Shown piece after piece: positions 1 to 8,900 of a stretch of DNA of 64,000 bases (position 1 is its first letter; each line of letters begins with the position of its first letter). This stretch comes from Agrilutibacter niabensis (GTDB lineage Bacteria; Pseudomonadota; Gammaproteobacteria; Xanthomonadales; Xanthomonadaceae). The notes beneath the pieces are model-generated. The model ran no database searches. It saw only the letters and a program-made list of their open reading frames with translations, and was not told the DNA's origin. The position numbers and the translations under genes were made by a program. The stretch is from the NCBI RefSeq assembly GCF_042657165.1, contig NZ_JBHSNJ010000012.1:1240001-1304000 (forward strand), in the 5' to 3' direction.

Positions 1-1
1 C

Positions 2-505
2 CCCTTCCTCACCATCAACGCCATCCGCAGCGCGGTGCAGCAACAGGACGCTGCCAGGCTCTCGCAGCAGATCGACTTCCCGGCCCTGCGCACCAGCCTC
101 AAGCAGCAGGTCGATGATTACGTCGTGCGCCGCGCGGGCGCCGACATGCAATCCAGTCTCCTCGGCGCCATTGCGCTGCGGCTCGCGAGCGGTGCCACCG
201 ATGGCATGGTCGATGCGATGGCGACACCAGCGGGGCTTGCGGCCGTGATGGAAGGCCGCAACTTCTGGGACCGGTTGAGCGGCCGGCGTGCCGGCAGCGA
301 AGGCGATTACGTCACTACCCCGCCGCGCGATCCGCTGGAAGGCGCGAAATACCGCTTCGAATCGCCCTCGCGATTCACCGCAACGATTGCCAACGCCGAT
401 GGCGACCCGGTGGTGTTCGTGCTGACGCGGCAGGGCTTCTCCTGGAGGGTTACCGACGTGCGCCTCCCGCTGAATGCAGTCGATTCGCCCTCGCAGCGAA
501 GGTAA
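2..505 (+). CDS. DUF2939 family protein, 5' truncated by window edge
   Basis: The reading frame is open from base 2, so the start lies outside the window. The visible 167 residues begin in a stretch like the repeated DUF2939 motif (T-I-N-A-I-R-S-A-V-Q-Q-Q-D, then IDFPALRTSLKQQ), followed by a hydrophilic middle and a C-terminal part with FVLTRQGFSWRVTDVRLPL. DUF2939 proteins are small, usually N-terminally anchored proteins of unknown function that are common in Xanthomonadaceae. The signal or anchor segment is not in view. The next gene starts 107 bp downstream, and I see no strong terminator between them. The family call is fairly sure; the function is unknown. Confidence 0.75.
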   Translation, partial: PFLTINAIRSAVQQQDAARLSQQIDFPALRTSLKQQVDDYVVRRAGADMQSSLLGAIALRLASGATDGMVDAMATPAGLAAVMEGRNFWDRLSGRRAGSEGDYVTTPPRDPLEGAKYRFESPSRFTATIANADGDPVVFVLTRQGFSWRVTDVRLPLNAVDSPSQRR

Positions 506-612
506 ACCGGAGCTGCGTGATCCGGAGAACTTTCCTGGCAGCACAGCGTCGACGCAGAGTAAACGTCTTGGGGCGCAAGCTGCGCAAGTCATAGCATCCG
601 TTTTCCAAAGCC

Positions 613-1668
613 GTGAAAATCGCCCAGGTTGCTCCGTTGTACGAAGCCGTTCCGCCGAAACTCTATGGAGGTACAGAGCGCATCGTTGCGTTTCTTTGCG
701 ATGCCCTTATCGATCTGGGCCATGACGTAACGCTGTTCGCCAGTGCGGAAGCCGAAACGCTGGCGACGCTGGTGCCGGTGCGGGACCAGGCCATCCGGCT
801 GGACCCGGAACCACTCAAATCCGACCTCGCCGCGCACCTGTCAATGCTGCACGATGCACGGCAGCGTACGGATGAATTCGATGTGCTGCACTTCCACGTC
901 GACCTGCTGCATTTCCCGATGTTCCAGGACATTGCCCAGCGTACGGTAACGACGCTGCACGGGCGCCTGGACCTCAAGGACCTGGCCGCGGCCTATTGGC
1001 GCTGGCCGGACTTTCCACTGGTTTCGATCTCCGACCATCAACGCAGGCCGCTGCGCTTCGCGCGCTGGCTGGGCACGGTGCAACATGGCCTGCCTTCCTC
1101 GTTGCTTCCCTTCTCGCACACTCGAGGCAATTACCTCGCGTTCCTCGGCCGCATATCCCCGGAAAAACGGCCGGATCGCGCCATCGCGATCGCGAAGCGC
1201 GCCGGGATCCCGCTCAGGATTGCAGCCAAGGTGGATCCGGCAGACCGCTCCTACTTCAATCACGAAATCCGCCACCTGCTCGATGATCCGCTCATCGAAT
1301 ACATAGGCGAGATCAACGACGCGGACAAGGCCTCATTCCTCGGCAACGCCCTCGCACTGTTGTTCCCGATCGACTGGCCCGAGCCCTTCGGCCTGGTGAT
1401 GATCGAAGCGATGGCCTGCGGCACGCCGGTCATCGCCTGGCCGTGCGGTGCCGTGCCCGAGGTGCTCGATGACGGCATCACCGGCCGCATCGTCAACAGC
1501 GAGGATGAAGCCGTCGCCGCCGTCCGTGACGTGGCCTCGCTGGACCGAAGGCGCATCCGCCACGCCTTCGAACGCCGCTTCACCGCTGAGGTGATGGCGC
1601 GCAACTATGTGGATCTTTACCAGCAACTGCTGCGCAACGACGACGCCGGGCAGCGGCACATCGCCTGA
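613..1668 (+). CDS. Glycosyltransferase family 4 (GT-B fold)
   Basis: This 351-residue protein opens with MKIAQVAPLYEAVPPKLYGG, typical of the N-terminal Rossmann domain of GT4 enzymes. The C-terminal domain carries FLGRISPEKRPDRAI and, near residues 255-290, the retaining-GT signature EPFGLVMIEAMACGTPVIAW, where the spaced glutamates bind the nucleotide-sugar donor. Such enzymes transfer a sugar from NDP- or ADP-sugar in the cytoplasm. The start is a GTG; no strong ribosome site is visible. The stop is 2 nt before the next ATG, so it is co-expressed with a glycogen-debranching-type enzyme, which suggests a role in alpha-glucan or compatible-solute metabolism. The acceptor cannot be read from the sequence. 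Confidence 0.88.
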   Translation: MKIAQVAPLYEAVPPKLYGGTERIVAFLCDALIDLGHDVTLFASAEAETLATLVPVRDQAIRLDPEPLKSDLAAHLSMLHDARQRTDEFDVLHFHVDLLHFPMFQDIAQRTVTTLHGRLDLKDLAAAYWRWPDFPLVSISDHQRRPLRFARWLGTVQHGLPSSLLPFSHTRGNYLAFLGRISPEKRPDRAIAIAKRAGIPLRIAAKVDPADRSYFNHEIRHLLDDPLIEYIGEINDADKASFLGNALALLFPIDWPEPFGLVMIEAMACGTPVIAWPCGAVPEVLDDGITGRIVNSEDEAVAAVRDVASLDRRRIRHAFERRFTAEVMARNYVDLYQQLLRNDDAGQRHIA

Positions 1669-1670
1669 GC

Positions 1671-3797
1671 ATGGAACCGGTTGCGAACAACCAGCTGTCG
1701 ACCACGTACGTCCTCAAGGATGGCGACAGCTTCATCGTCGCCGACGCAGCGGGCGACATCGAGGGCGGTAGCGACGGGTTCTTCCACAACGACACCCGGC
1801 TGCTTTCGCGATTCCACCTGAGCCTGGCCGAGTCGCGGCCCGCGTTGCTGAGCGCCTCGGTGAGCCGCGACAACGTGATGTTCGTGGCCCATCTCACCAA
1901 CCGGCCATTGCCGCCCATCGGCGGGAGCCCTGCTGCCCAGGGCGTGATCCACCTGCAACGGGAACGATTCCTGCGTGCCGATCGACTGTACGAACGGATC
2001 GCCTGCGTCAACTACGGGCAGGAGGTGGTGAGGCTGCCGCTGTGGCTTTCCTTCGCGGCCGATTTCCGCGACATGTTCGAAGTGCGCGGCAGCGTGCGCG
2101 CGGCACGCGGCGAATTGCTCGCGGCCGAGGCCGGGCCGCGCGCGGTCGAGTTCCGTTACCAGGGCCTCGACAAGGCGTTGCGGTCGTCCGTGCTGTCGTT
2201 CTCGCACGAACCCTGGCGGCTGTCGCAGGACACGGCGGAATTCCTGCTGGACCTGCGACCGGGCATCCGCGAGGAACTCTACCTGGAATGCGGTATCGAA
2301 GCGGCGGAGACGCCCTCGAAACGGCGCTTCCGAGGCGCCGCCGTGCAGGCTCGCGCCGCCATGCGCAGCCGCCAGCGTCGCAGCGCCCGCGTCCACAGTG
2401 CCGGACCGCTGTTCGATGCATGGATGGAAAAGTCGCGCGCCGATCTCGCCCTGCTGACCAGCGAACTCGAAACCGGCCCCTATCCCTATGCCGGCATTCC
2501 CTGGTTCTCCACGCCATTCGGCCGCGATGCGGTGATCACTGCGTGGCAGACGCTGTGGCTGGATCCGGCCATCGCGCGCGGCGTGCTGGCCTTCCTGGCG
2601 CACCACCAGGCGCAGGAGGAATCGGCCTTCCTCGACGCCGCCCCCGGCAAGATCATGCACGAGACACGCAAGGGCGAAATGGCCGCGATGCGCGAACTGC
2701 CTTTCGGTCGCTACTACGGCGGCGTCGACACCACGCCGCTGTTCGTGGGGCTCGCGGGCGCGTACGCGGAACGCACGGGCGACCTCGCCTTCATCAGCCG
2801 CCTGTGGCCGGCGCTGTGTTCGGCGACCTCGTGGATCGAACGGGTGTGCGACGCCAACCCCGACGGCTTCCTCGATTACGCGCGGGCCTCCTCGACGGGG
2901 CTGGCGAACCAGGGATGGAAGGACAGCGAAGATTCCGTCTTCCACGCCGACGGCCGCTTTCCACCCGGCCCAATCGCGCTGGTGGAGGTACAGGGTTACG
3001 CCTATGCGGCCTTGCGGGCGATGGCGGTGCTGGCCAAGCGTCGCAACGAAGTGGATTCCGCCATGCGCTGGCAGGAACGCGCCGAGCGGATCCGCGCTGC
3101 CGTCGAGGATCGCTTCTGGATGAGCGACCTGGGCTACTACGGGATTGCGGTCGATGGCGATGGCGAACTTTGCCGCGTGCGCGCAAGCAATCCCGGCCAC
3201 CTGCTCTTCGCTGGCCTGCCCGATCCGGAGCGCGCCGCGCAGGTAGGCGCGAACCTGCTGACCCCTGCCTTCCACACCGGCTGGGGCCTGCGCACGCTGG
3301 CATCGGGCGAGGCACGCTACAACCCGATGTCGTACCACAACGGTTCCGTCTGGCCCCATGACACCGCACTGTGCGCGGCGGGCATGGCGCGCTACGGCGA
3401 TCGCGCCGCCGCCGTGCGCCTGCTGCGTGGAATGTTCGAAGCCGCCGTGCACTTCGACCTGCGGCTTCCCGAACTGTTCTGCGGCTTCCCGCGTGCGCAG
3501 GGAACGACGCCCGTCGCGTACCCGGTCGCCTGCCTGCCGCAGGCATGGGCCGCGGGCTCGGCCTTCATGCTGGTGCAGGCCTGCCTGGGCCTGGAGATCG
3601 ATGGCTGGCGAAGCGAGATCCGGGTCGAACGGCCCATGCTCCCGCCGGGCATCGACCAGGTCACCGTGAAGCGCATTGCCGTGGATGACCGGCGCGTCGA
3701 CGTGGTGTTCCAGCAGCAGGGCGATCGCGTGGGCGTGCACCTGGAAGGGCCCGACGCCGGGGTGGTGCCCTTGCGGCTCTTCGGAGCCGGCGCGTAA
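1671..3797 (+). CDS. Amylo-alpha-1,6-glucosidase / glycogen debranching-type protein
   Basis: This 708-residue protein has an N-terminal beta-rich domain of the bacterial debranching family (TYVLKDGDSFIVAD, FFHNDTRLLSRFHL). From about residue 260 it has an (alpha/alpha)6-barrel domain with IPWFSTPFGRDAVITAWQTL, STGLANQGWKDSEDSV and YNPMSYHNGSVWPHD, which are hallmark stretches of the amylo-alpha-1,6-glucosidase family. The family hydrolyses alpha-1,6 branches of glycogen-like glucans or related glucosides. No export signal is seen, so it is probably cytoplasmic. It follows the GT4 gene by 2 nt and converges on the next gene with a 9-bp gap. Exact substrate is inference; some homologues act outside glycogen turnover. 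Confidence 0.88.
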   Translation: MEPVANNQLSTTYVLKDGDSFIVADAAGDIEGGSDGFFHNDTRLLSRFHLSLAESRPALLSASVSRDNVMFVAHLTNRPLPPIGGSPAAQGVIHLQRERFLRADRLYERIACVNYGQEVVRLPLWLSFAADFRDMFEVRGSVRAARGELLAAEAGPRAVEFRYQGLDKALRSSVLSFSHEPWRLSQDTAEFLLDLRPGIREELYLECGIEAAETPSKRRFRGAAVQARAAMRSRQRRSARVHSAGPLFDAWMEKSRADLALLTSELETGPYPYAGIPWFSTPFGRDAVITAWQTLWLDPAIARGVLAFLAHHQAQEESAFLDAAPGKIMHETRKGEMAAMRELPFGRYYGGVDTTPLFVGLAGAYAERTGDLAFISRLWPALCSATSWIERVCDANPDGFLDYARASSTGLANQGWKDSEDSVFHADGRFPPGPIALVEVQGYAYAALRAMAVLAKRRNEVDSAMRWQERAERIRAAVEDRFWMSDLGYYGIAVDGDGELCRVRASNPGHLLFAGLPDPERAAQVGANLLTPAFHTGWGLRTLASGEARYNPMSYHNGSVWPHDTALCAAGMARYGDRAAAVRLLRGMFEAAVHFDLRLPELFCGFPRAQGTTPVAYPVACLPQAWAAGSAFMLVQACLGLEIDGWRSEIRVERPMLPPGIDQVTVKRIAVDDRRVDVVFQQQGDRVGVHLEGPDAGVVPLRLFGAGA

Positions 3798-3806
3798 CGC
3801 CGGGCA

Positions 3807-4730
3807 CTACCCCCTGTTCGCAACCCCGTGAGGGACGTGTCCGGCGGCCACGTGGTCGCGTGCCGACACGATGTTGTGCTCGGAATCGTCGAAGAAGATG
3901 TCGGCGCCGAAGGCCTCGAGGAAGGGCCCCTTCGATCGGCCGCCGAGGAACAACGCCTCGTCCAGGCGGATGCCCCACTCGCGCAGCGTGCGGATGACCC
4001 GCTCGTGCGCGGGCACCGAACGCGCGGTCACCAGCGCGGTGCGGATGGGCGATGCCTCGCCGGTCGGGAACGCGGCCTGGAGGCGATGCAGGGCATCGAG
4101 GAAACCGCGAAACGGACCGCCCGAGAGCGGCTCGCCCGCATGCGCGCGCTCGTGTGCGGCGAAGGCCGCGAGTCCGCCCTCGCGCGACACGCGCTCGCCT
4201 TCGTCGTCGAATATCACCGCATCGCCGTCGAACGCTATGCGCAGCTGGTCGTGGGGCTGATGCGGCGACACCCGCGCCTTGGACGCCGTAGGCAACAGGG
4301 TTGCCGCGGCCACGCCGGCCGCGAGCGCGTTGCGCACGTCCTCCGCATGCGTGGAGAGGAACAGGTCGGCACCGAACGGGCGGATGTAGGGATACGGCGC
4401 GGCGCCATTGCTGAAAGCCGCCCGTTTGATCGCCAGCCCGTGGTGCGCGATCGAATTGAAGATACGCAGGCCGGTATCGGCGGAGTTGCGCGAAATCAGG
4501 ATGACCTCGACGCGTGGTGCTTCCGGCGGCGCCCCCTCGTTCAGCGCCAGCAGTTTTCGCACCAGCGGAAAGGCGATGCCGGGCTGGAGGATGTCGTCCT
4601 CGTGCGTGCGCTGGAAATCCGCATAGGCGTCGATACCCTCGCGCTCGAACAGCGCATGGCTGTCTTCCATGTCGAACAGGGTGCGCGAGGAAATCGCGAC
4701 GATCAGCGGATCGGCATCACGGTCAGGCAT
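3807..4730 (-). CDS. 5'-nucleotidase, cytosolic type I family
   Basis: The 307-residue product matches the cN-I-like 5'-nucleotidase family. It has an N-terminal phosphatase-type motif VAISSRTLFDMEDSH, the block VEVILISRNSADTGLRIFNS, an IRPFGADLFLS stretch and a C-terminal FFDDSEHNIVSARDHVAAG acidic motif that would bind Mg2+. These HAD-fold enzymes dephosphorylate nucleoside 5'-monophosphates in the cytoplasm. It lies downstream of nadK on the same strand, 118 bp away, with a long hairpin between the two. It is convergent with the debranching gene. Substrate preference is not readable. Confidence 0.85.
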   Translation of the reverse strand: MPDRDADPLIVAISSRTLFDMEDSHALFEREGIDAYADFQRTHEDDILQPGIAFPLVRKLLALNEGAPPEAPRVEVILISRNSADTGLRIFNSIAHHGLAIKRAAFSNGAAPYPYIRPFGADLFLSTHAEDVRNALAAGVAAATLLPTASKARVSPHQPHDQLRIAFDGDAVIFDDEGERVSREGGLAAFAAHERAHAGEPLSGGPFRGFLDALHRLQAAFPTGEASPIRTALVTARSVPAHERVIRTLREWGIRLDEALFLGGRSKGPFLEAFGADIFFDDSEHNIVSARDHVAAGHVPHGVANRG

Positions 4731-4770
4731 ATGCCTATTCTGCCCTTAACCCGTCGCGCAGGTTGCGACG

Positions 4771-4809
4771 GACCGGCCCTCGAGTTCGCGGAACCACGGA
4801 GGGCCGGTC
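4771..4809 (-). terminator. Long-loop hairpin between nadK and the 5'-nucleotidase gene
   Basis: GACCGGCCCTC at 4771-4781 is perfectly complementary to 4799-4809, giving an 11-bp GC-rich stem with a 17-nt loop. A smaller dyad (CGTCGC/GCGACG) lies beside it at 4752-4770. There is no U-tract, so this may be an attenuator or mRNA-stability element instead of an intrinsic terminator. Confidence 0.35.
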
Positions 4810-4848
4810 GCCAACTACGCCCGTGAAGGCAGCGGCAAACATTCCCGC

Positions 4849-5622
4849 CTAGCCGCTGGTGAACTGCTCCGCGAGGATCCGTTCCTCGAGGTTGTGCTCG
4901 GGATCGAACAGCAGGGTCACCGTGCGGTCCCGGGATTCGCGGATGGTGACTTCGACGATGTCGCGCACCTCGTGCGAATCGGCCGTGGCGCTGACCGGGC
5001 GTTTCAATGGGTCGAGCACGCGGAAGCGGACCTCGGTATCGGCCTTCAGCACGGCACCACGCCAGCGCCGGGGACGGAACGCGGCGATCGGCGTCAACGC
5101 AATGACGTTGGCGCCCAGCGGCAGGATCGGGCCGTGCGCGGAGAAGTTGTAGGCAGTGCTCCCCGCCGGAGTGGCTACCAGCACGCCGTCGCAGATCAGC
5201 TCGTCCAGCCGGGTTTCACCGTTGAGGTCGATGGACAGGTGCGCCGCCTGGCGCGTCTGCCGCAGCAACGACACTTCGTTGTAGGCGAGCGAGCCGACGG
5301 TCGCGCCCGATTCGGTCTGCGCCACCATTTCCAGCGGCCGCAGCACGGCGGGCTCGGCGGCATGGATGCGTTCGATCAGGTCTTCGCCGCGCTGGTGGTT
5401 CATCATGAAACCCACCGTACCCAGCTTCATGCCATACACGGGCTTTGCGAGCCGGGCGTGGCGATGGAGCGTCTGCAGCATGAAGCCGTCGCCGCCCAGG
5501 GCCACCAGCACGTCGGCGTCCTCGGGCGGGGCCTCGCCGTAGCGCTCGACCATCTGCGCAAGCGCGCGTTGGGCCTCTTCGGCAGGACTGGCGAGGAAAG
5601 CGAGACGTGGCGTCGCGGTCAT
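4849..5622 (-). CDS. nadK: NAD kinase
   Basis: This 257-residue protein phosphorylates NAD+ to NADP+ using ATP. It has the diagnostic ALGGDGFMLQTLHRH motif (GGDG binds ATP/NAD), KLGTVGFMMN, and ATPAGSTAYNFSAHGPILPL, the second conserved NAD kinase block. The length fits the short proteobacterial form. The ATG has a good AAGGAG site 7-8 nt upstream. The gene lies downstream of the glutamate dehydrogenase gene but behind a strong terminator, so it probably has its own promoter in the 5623-5680 interval. Confidence 0.95.
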   Translation of the reverse strand: MTATPRLAFLASPAEEAQRALAQMVERYGEAPPEDADVLVALGGDGFMLQTLHRHARLAKPVYGMKLGTVGFMMNHQRGEDLIERIHAAEPAVLRPLEMVAQTESGATVGSLAYNEVSLLRQTRQAAHLSIDLNGETRLDELICDGVLVATPAGSTAYNFSAHGPILPLGANVIALTPIAAFRPRRWRGAVLKADTEVRFRVLDPLKRPVSATADSHEVRDIVEVTIRESRDRTVTLLFDPEHNLEERILAEQFTSG

Positions 5623-5685
5623 CGGCGGCTCCTTTGCGATGGCGGGAGCATACCCGCGCTGCGAGTCGACTTCACGTCACGCACG

Positions 5686-5710
5686 AAAAAGGCGGGCCTA
5701 AGCCCGCCTT
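5686..5710 (-). terminator. Rho-independent terminator downstream of the glutamate dehydrogenase gene
   Basis: AAGGCGGGC (5689-5697) pairs with GCCCGCCTT (5702-5710) around a 4-nt loop. Read on the minus strand the stem is followed by a run of five T. The same AAGGCGGGC stem recurs in the terminator at 41264-41288, so it is a preferred terminator stem in this genome. Confidence 0.85.
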
Positions 5711-5792
5711 CTGCTTTACGTCAGCTCGCGAAGGCTTTGCGCAGCCATCCACGCGCAACTCAGGCTTCGGGGCGTCCTGCCCGGCTTGCCGG

Positions 5793-5914
5793 CCCCGCGC
5801 AGCGCGCGGGGCGTTCGTGCAAGGCGCGAGGCATGCCTCGCAAACGCCTTGCACTCACCCATGGCCGGGCGTTCGCAAGCGCAGCCGATGCCGGATGCCC
5901 ATAGGGCATCGGCT
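5793..5914. repeat. Cluster of three strong inverted repeats in a gene-free stretch
   Basis: The 304 bp between nadK and the glutamate dehydrogenase gene (5623-5926) hold no convincing gene. Besides the terminator at 5686-5710 there are three perfect dyads. CCCCGCGC/GCGCGGGG occupies 5793-5811 with a 3-nt loop. A 10-bp stem, GTGCAAGGCG (5817-5826) with 5845-5854, encloses the perfect palindrome CGAGGCATGCCTCG (5827-5840). AGCCGATGCC (5883-5892) pairs with 5905-5914. They lie in the 3' region of the glutamate dehydrogenase transcript, before its terminator. Confidence 0.6.
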
Positions 5915-5926
5915 AAACACGCTCGC

Positions 5927-8900
5927 TCACCCGCGCGAAGCCAGTTGCGACAACCGCTGGACTGCCACCGACGTCGTCGGGTAGTCGAGGGTCTTCTGCG
6001 CGGCCAGTTCGTTGAGCATGGACAGGGTGAAGCGCAGCGAGACGTCATCGCGGTCCAGCCAGCTCCTGACCTTGGCATCCGCATTGGCGCCCGGCATGGC
6101 CAACACCTGGCCCACCAGGCTGCGCTGCTGCGTGTACAGCTCGTCGCGCAGGACGCCACGGGCGACCGCATGCCAGCGCCCATCGACGGCAAGCCCGTCG
6201 ATCTGCGCGACCAGCCACGGCAGGTTGAGTGCCTCGCCCAGGCGGAAGTGGACCTTCGCCACTTCCAGCGGCCTGAGCTTGCGCTCGCGCGCGATCTCGA
6301 TGACGTCGCAGACCGATTCCATGTACGGCAGGGCCGCAAGCTGACCGCCGAGTTCGTCCGGCACGCCCTTCTGCTTCCACTCGCGCAGGCTGGCTTCGTA
6401 GCCAGGGCGCTGCACGGGTCCCAGGATGTTCTCGCCGGCGCGGATGTCCTTGAAGCCGTCGTGATAGCGGCTCACGGCCGTGGCGATATCCGGGATCGCA
6501 CCGGGGCGGGCGAGCAGCCAGCGCGTGAAGGAGCGCTGCAGGTTCCAGATGACCTGCAGGGCGTCGAGCTGCACGGACTCGGGCACCTTGCCGTCGAGCG
6601 CATCGATCTGCGCCCACAGCGCACGGGCGTCGAGCGCTTCGCGGGTGATGTTGAAGGCCTTGGCGACTTCCCCCGGCGTGCGGCCGCTGTCTTCGGTCAT
6701 GCGCAGGGTGAAGGTCGCGCCCATGCGGTTGACCATCGAATTGGTCACGGCGGTTGCGATGATTTCACGCTTCAGGCGATGGCCTTCCATCGGCTTGGCG
6801 TATTTTTCCTGGAGCGGCTTCGGGAAGTAGCGCACCAGTTCCTTCGACAGGAACGGATCCTCCGGCACGTCCGATTCCAGGAGCTGCTGGAACAGGACGA
6901 TCTTCGAGTACGAAAGCAGGATCGCAAGTTCGGGACGGGTCAGGCCCAGGCCGCGCGACTTGCGTTCGATCAGTTCAGCGTCGCTCGGCAGGTATTCGAT
7001 CTGGCGATCGAGCAGGCCCTGCGACTCCAGCGTGGTGATGAAGTGGCGCTTGGAACCCATGCGCGACACGCTCATCCGCTCCATCAGGCTGATGGCCTGG
7101 TTCTGGCGGTAGTTGTCGGCAAGCACCAGGCTGGCCACTTCATCGGTCATCGAGGCGAGCAGCTTGTTGCGCGCATCGAAGGTGAGCTTCTTCTTCTGCA
7201 CCTCGCCGTTGAGCAGGATCTTGATGTTGACCTCGTGGTCCGAGGTGTCCACGCCGGCGGAGTTGTCGATGAAGTCGGTGTTGAGCAGCACGCCGTGCTG
7301 CGCGGCTTCCACGCGACCCAGTTGGGTCAGGCCCAGGTTGCCGCCCTCGCCCACCACCTTGCAGCGCAGTTCGCGGCCGTCGACACGCAGGCCGTTGTTG
7401 GCGCGGTCGCCGACCTGCTGGTGCGTCTCGCCGGAGGCCTTCACGTAGGTGCCGATGCCGCCGTTCCACAGCAGGTCGACCGGCGCCTTGAGGATGGCAT
7501 TCAGCAGTTCGTTCGGGCTCAGCGCGCTCACGCCGTTCTCGATGCCCAGCGCCGCGCGGACCTCGGCAGACACCGGGATCGACTTGGCCGAGCGCGGATA
7601 CACGCCGCCGCCCTTGCTGATCAGCTTCTTGTCGTAATCGTCCCAGCTGGAGCGCGGCAGCTTGAACATGCGGTCGCGTTCCTTGAACGAAGCCGCTGCA
7701 TCCGGGTTGGGATCGAGGAAGACATGGCGGTGGTCGAAAGCGGCCACCAGGCGGATGTGCCTGGAAAGCAGCATGCCGTTGCCGAACACGTCGCCGGACA
7801 TGTCGCCGACGCCGACGCAGGTGAAATCCTGCTTCTGGCAATCGCGGCCCATGGCGCGGAAGTGGCGCTTGACCGACTCCCAGCCGCCGCGCGCGGTGAT
7901 GCCCATGCCCTTGTGGTCGTAGCCGACCGAACCGCCGGACGCGAACGCATCGTCCAGCCAGAACTTGTGCGCGGCCGCGATGCCGTTGGCGATGTCGGAG
8001 AAGGTCGCGGTGCCCTTGTCGGCCGCAACGACCAGGTACGGATCGTCGCCGTCATGACGCACGACATTGGCCGGATACACGATCTTGCCGTCGGGCGCGA
8101 TGTTGTCGGTGATGTCGAGCAGGCCGTTGATGAAACGCTTGTAGCAGGCCACGCCTTCGTTGAACCACGCATCGCGGTCGACGCCGGGGTTCGGGGCCTG
8201 CTTGCAGTAGAAGCCTCCCTTCGAGCCCACCGGCACGATGACGGTGTTCTTCACCATCTGCGCCTTCACCAAACCCAGCACTTCGGTGCGGAAGTCTTCG
8301 CGGCGGTCCGACCAGCGCAGGCCGCCACGCGCCACCGGGCCGAAGCGCAGGTGCACGCCCTCCACGCGCGGGCCATACACGAAGATTTCGCGATACGGAC
8401 GCGGCTTGGGCAGGTCCGGTACCTTCGAGGAATCGAACTTGAAGCTGACGTAGTCGGCCGGGCCGCCGTCGGCGCGCAGGCCATCCTTGTAACGGATGTA
8501 ATAGCTGGTGCGCAGCGTGGCATCGATGACGCCAAGGAAGCTGCGGAAGATGCGGTCCTCGTCGAGGCTGGCCACGCGGTCCAGCAGCGACTTGAACGCA
8601 GTCCGGGTGACATCGACCTGCGCATCGCGCTTGCCGGTGCGGGCTTCGACCACGGGTTGTACCGCCGCCAGCAGTGCGGCGTCGCTACCGGCGAGTGCGG
8701 TGAGCTGCTGGCTGAAGCGCTCCATGCCCGCCTTGACCTCGGCCTTGCTCTCGATGCCCGTGCACGGGTCGAACTTCGCCTCGAACACCTCGACCAGCAG
8801 GCGCGCCAGCATCGGATAACGCGAGAAGGTGGCTTCTACGTAGCTTTGCGAGAACGGCACGCCCACCTGCAGCAGGTACTTGCAGTAGCCGCGCAGCATC

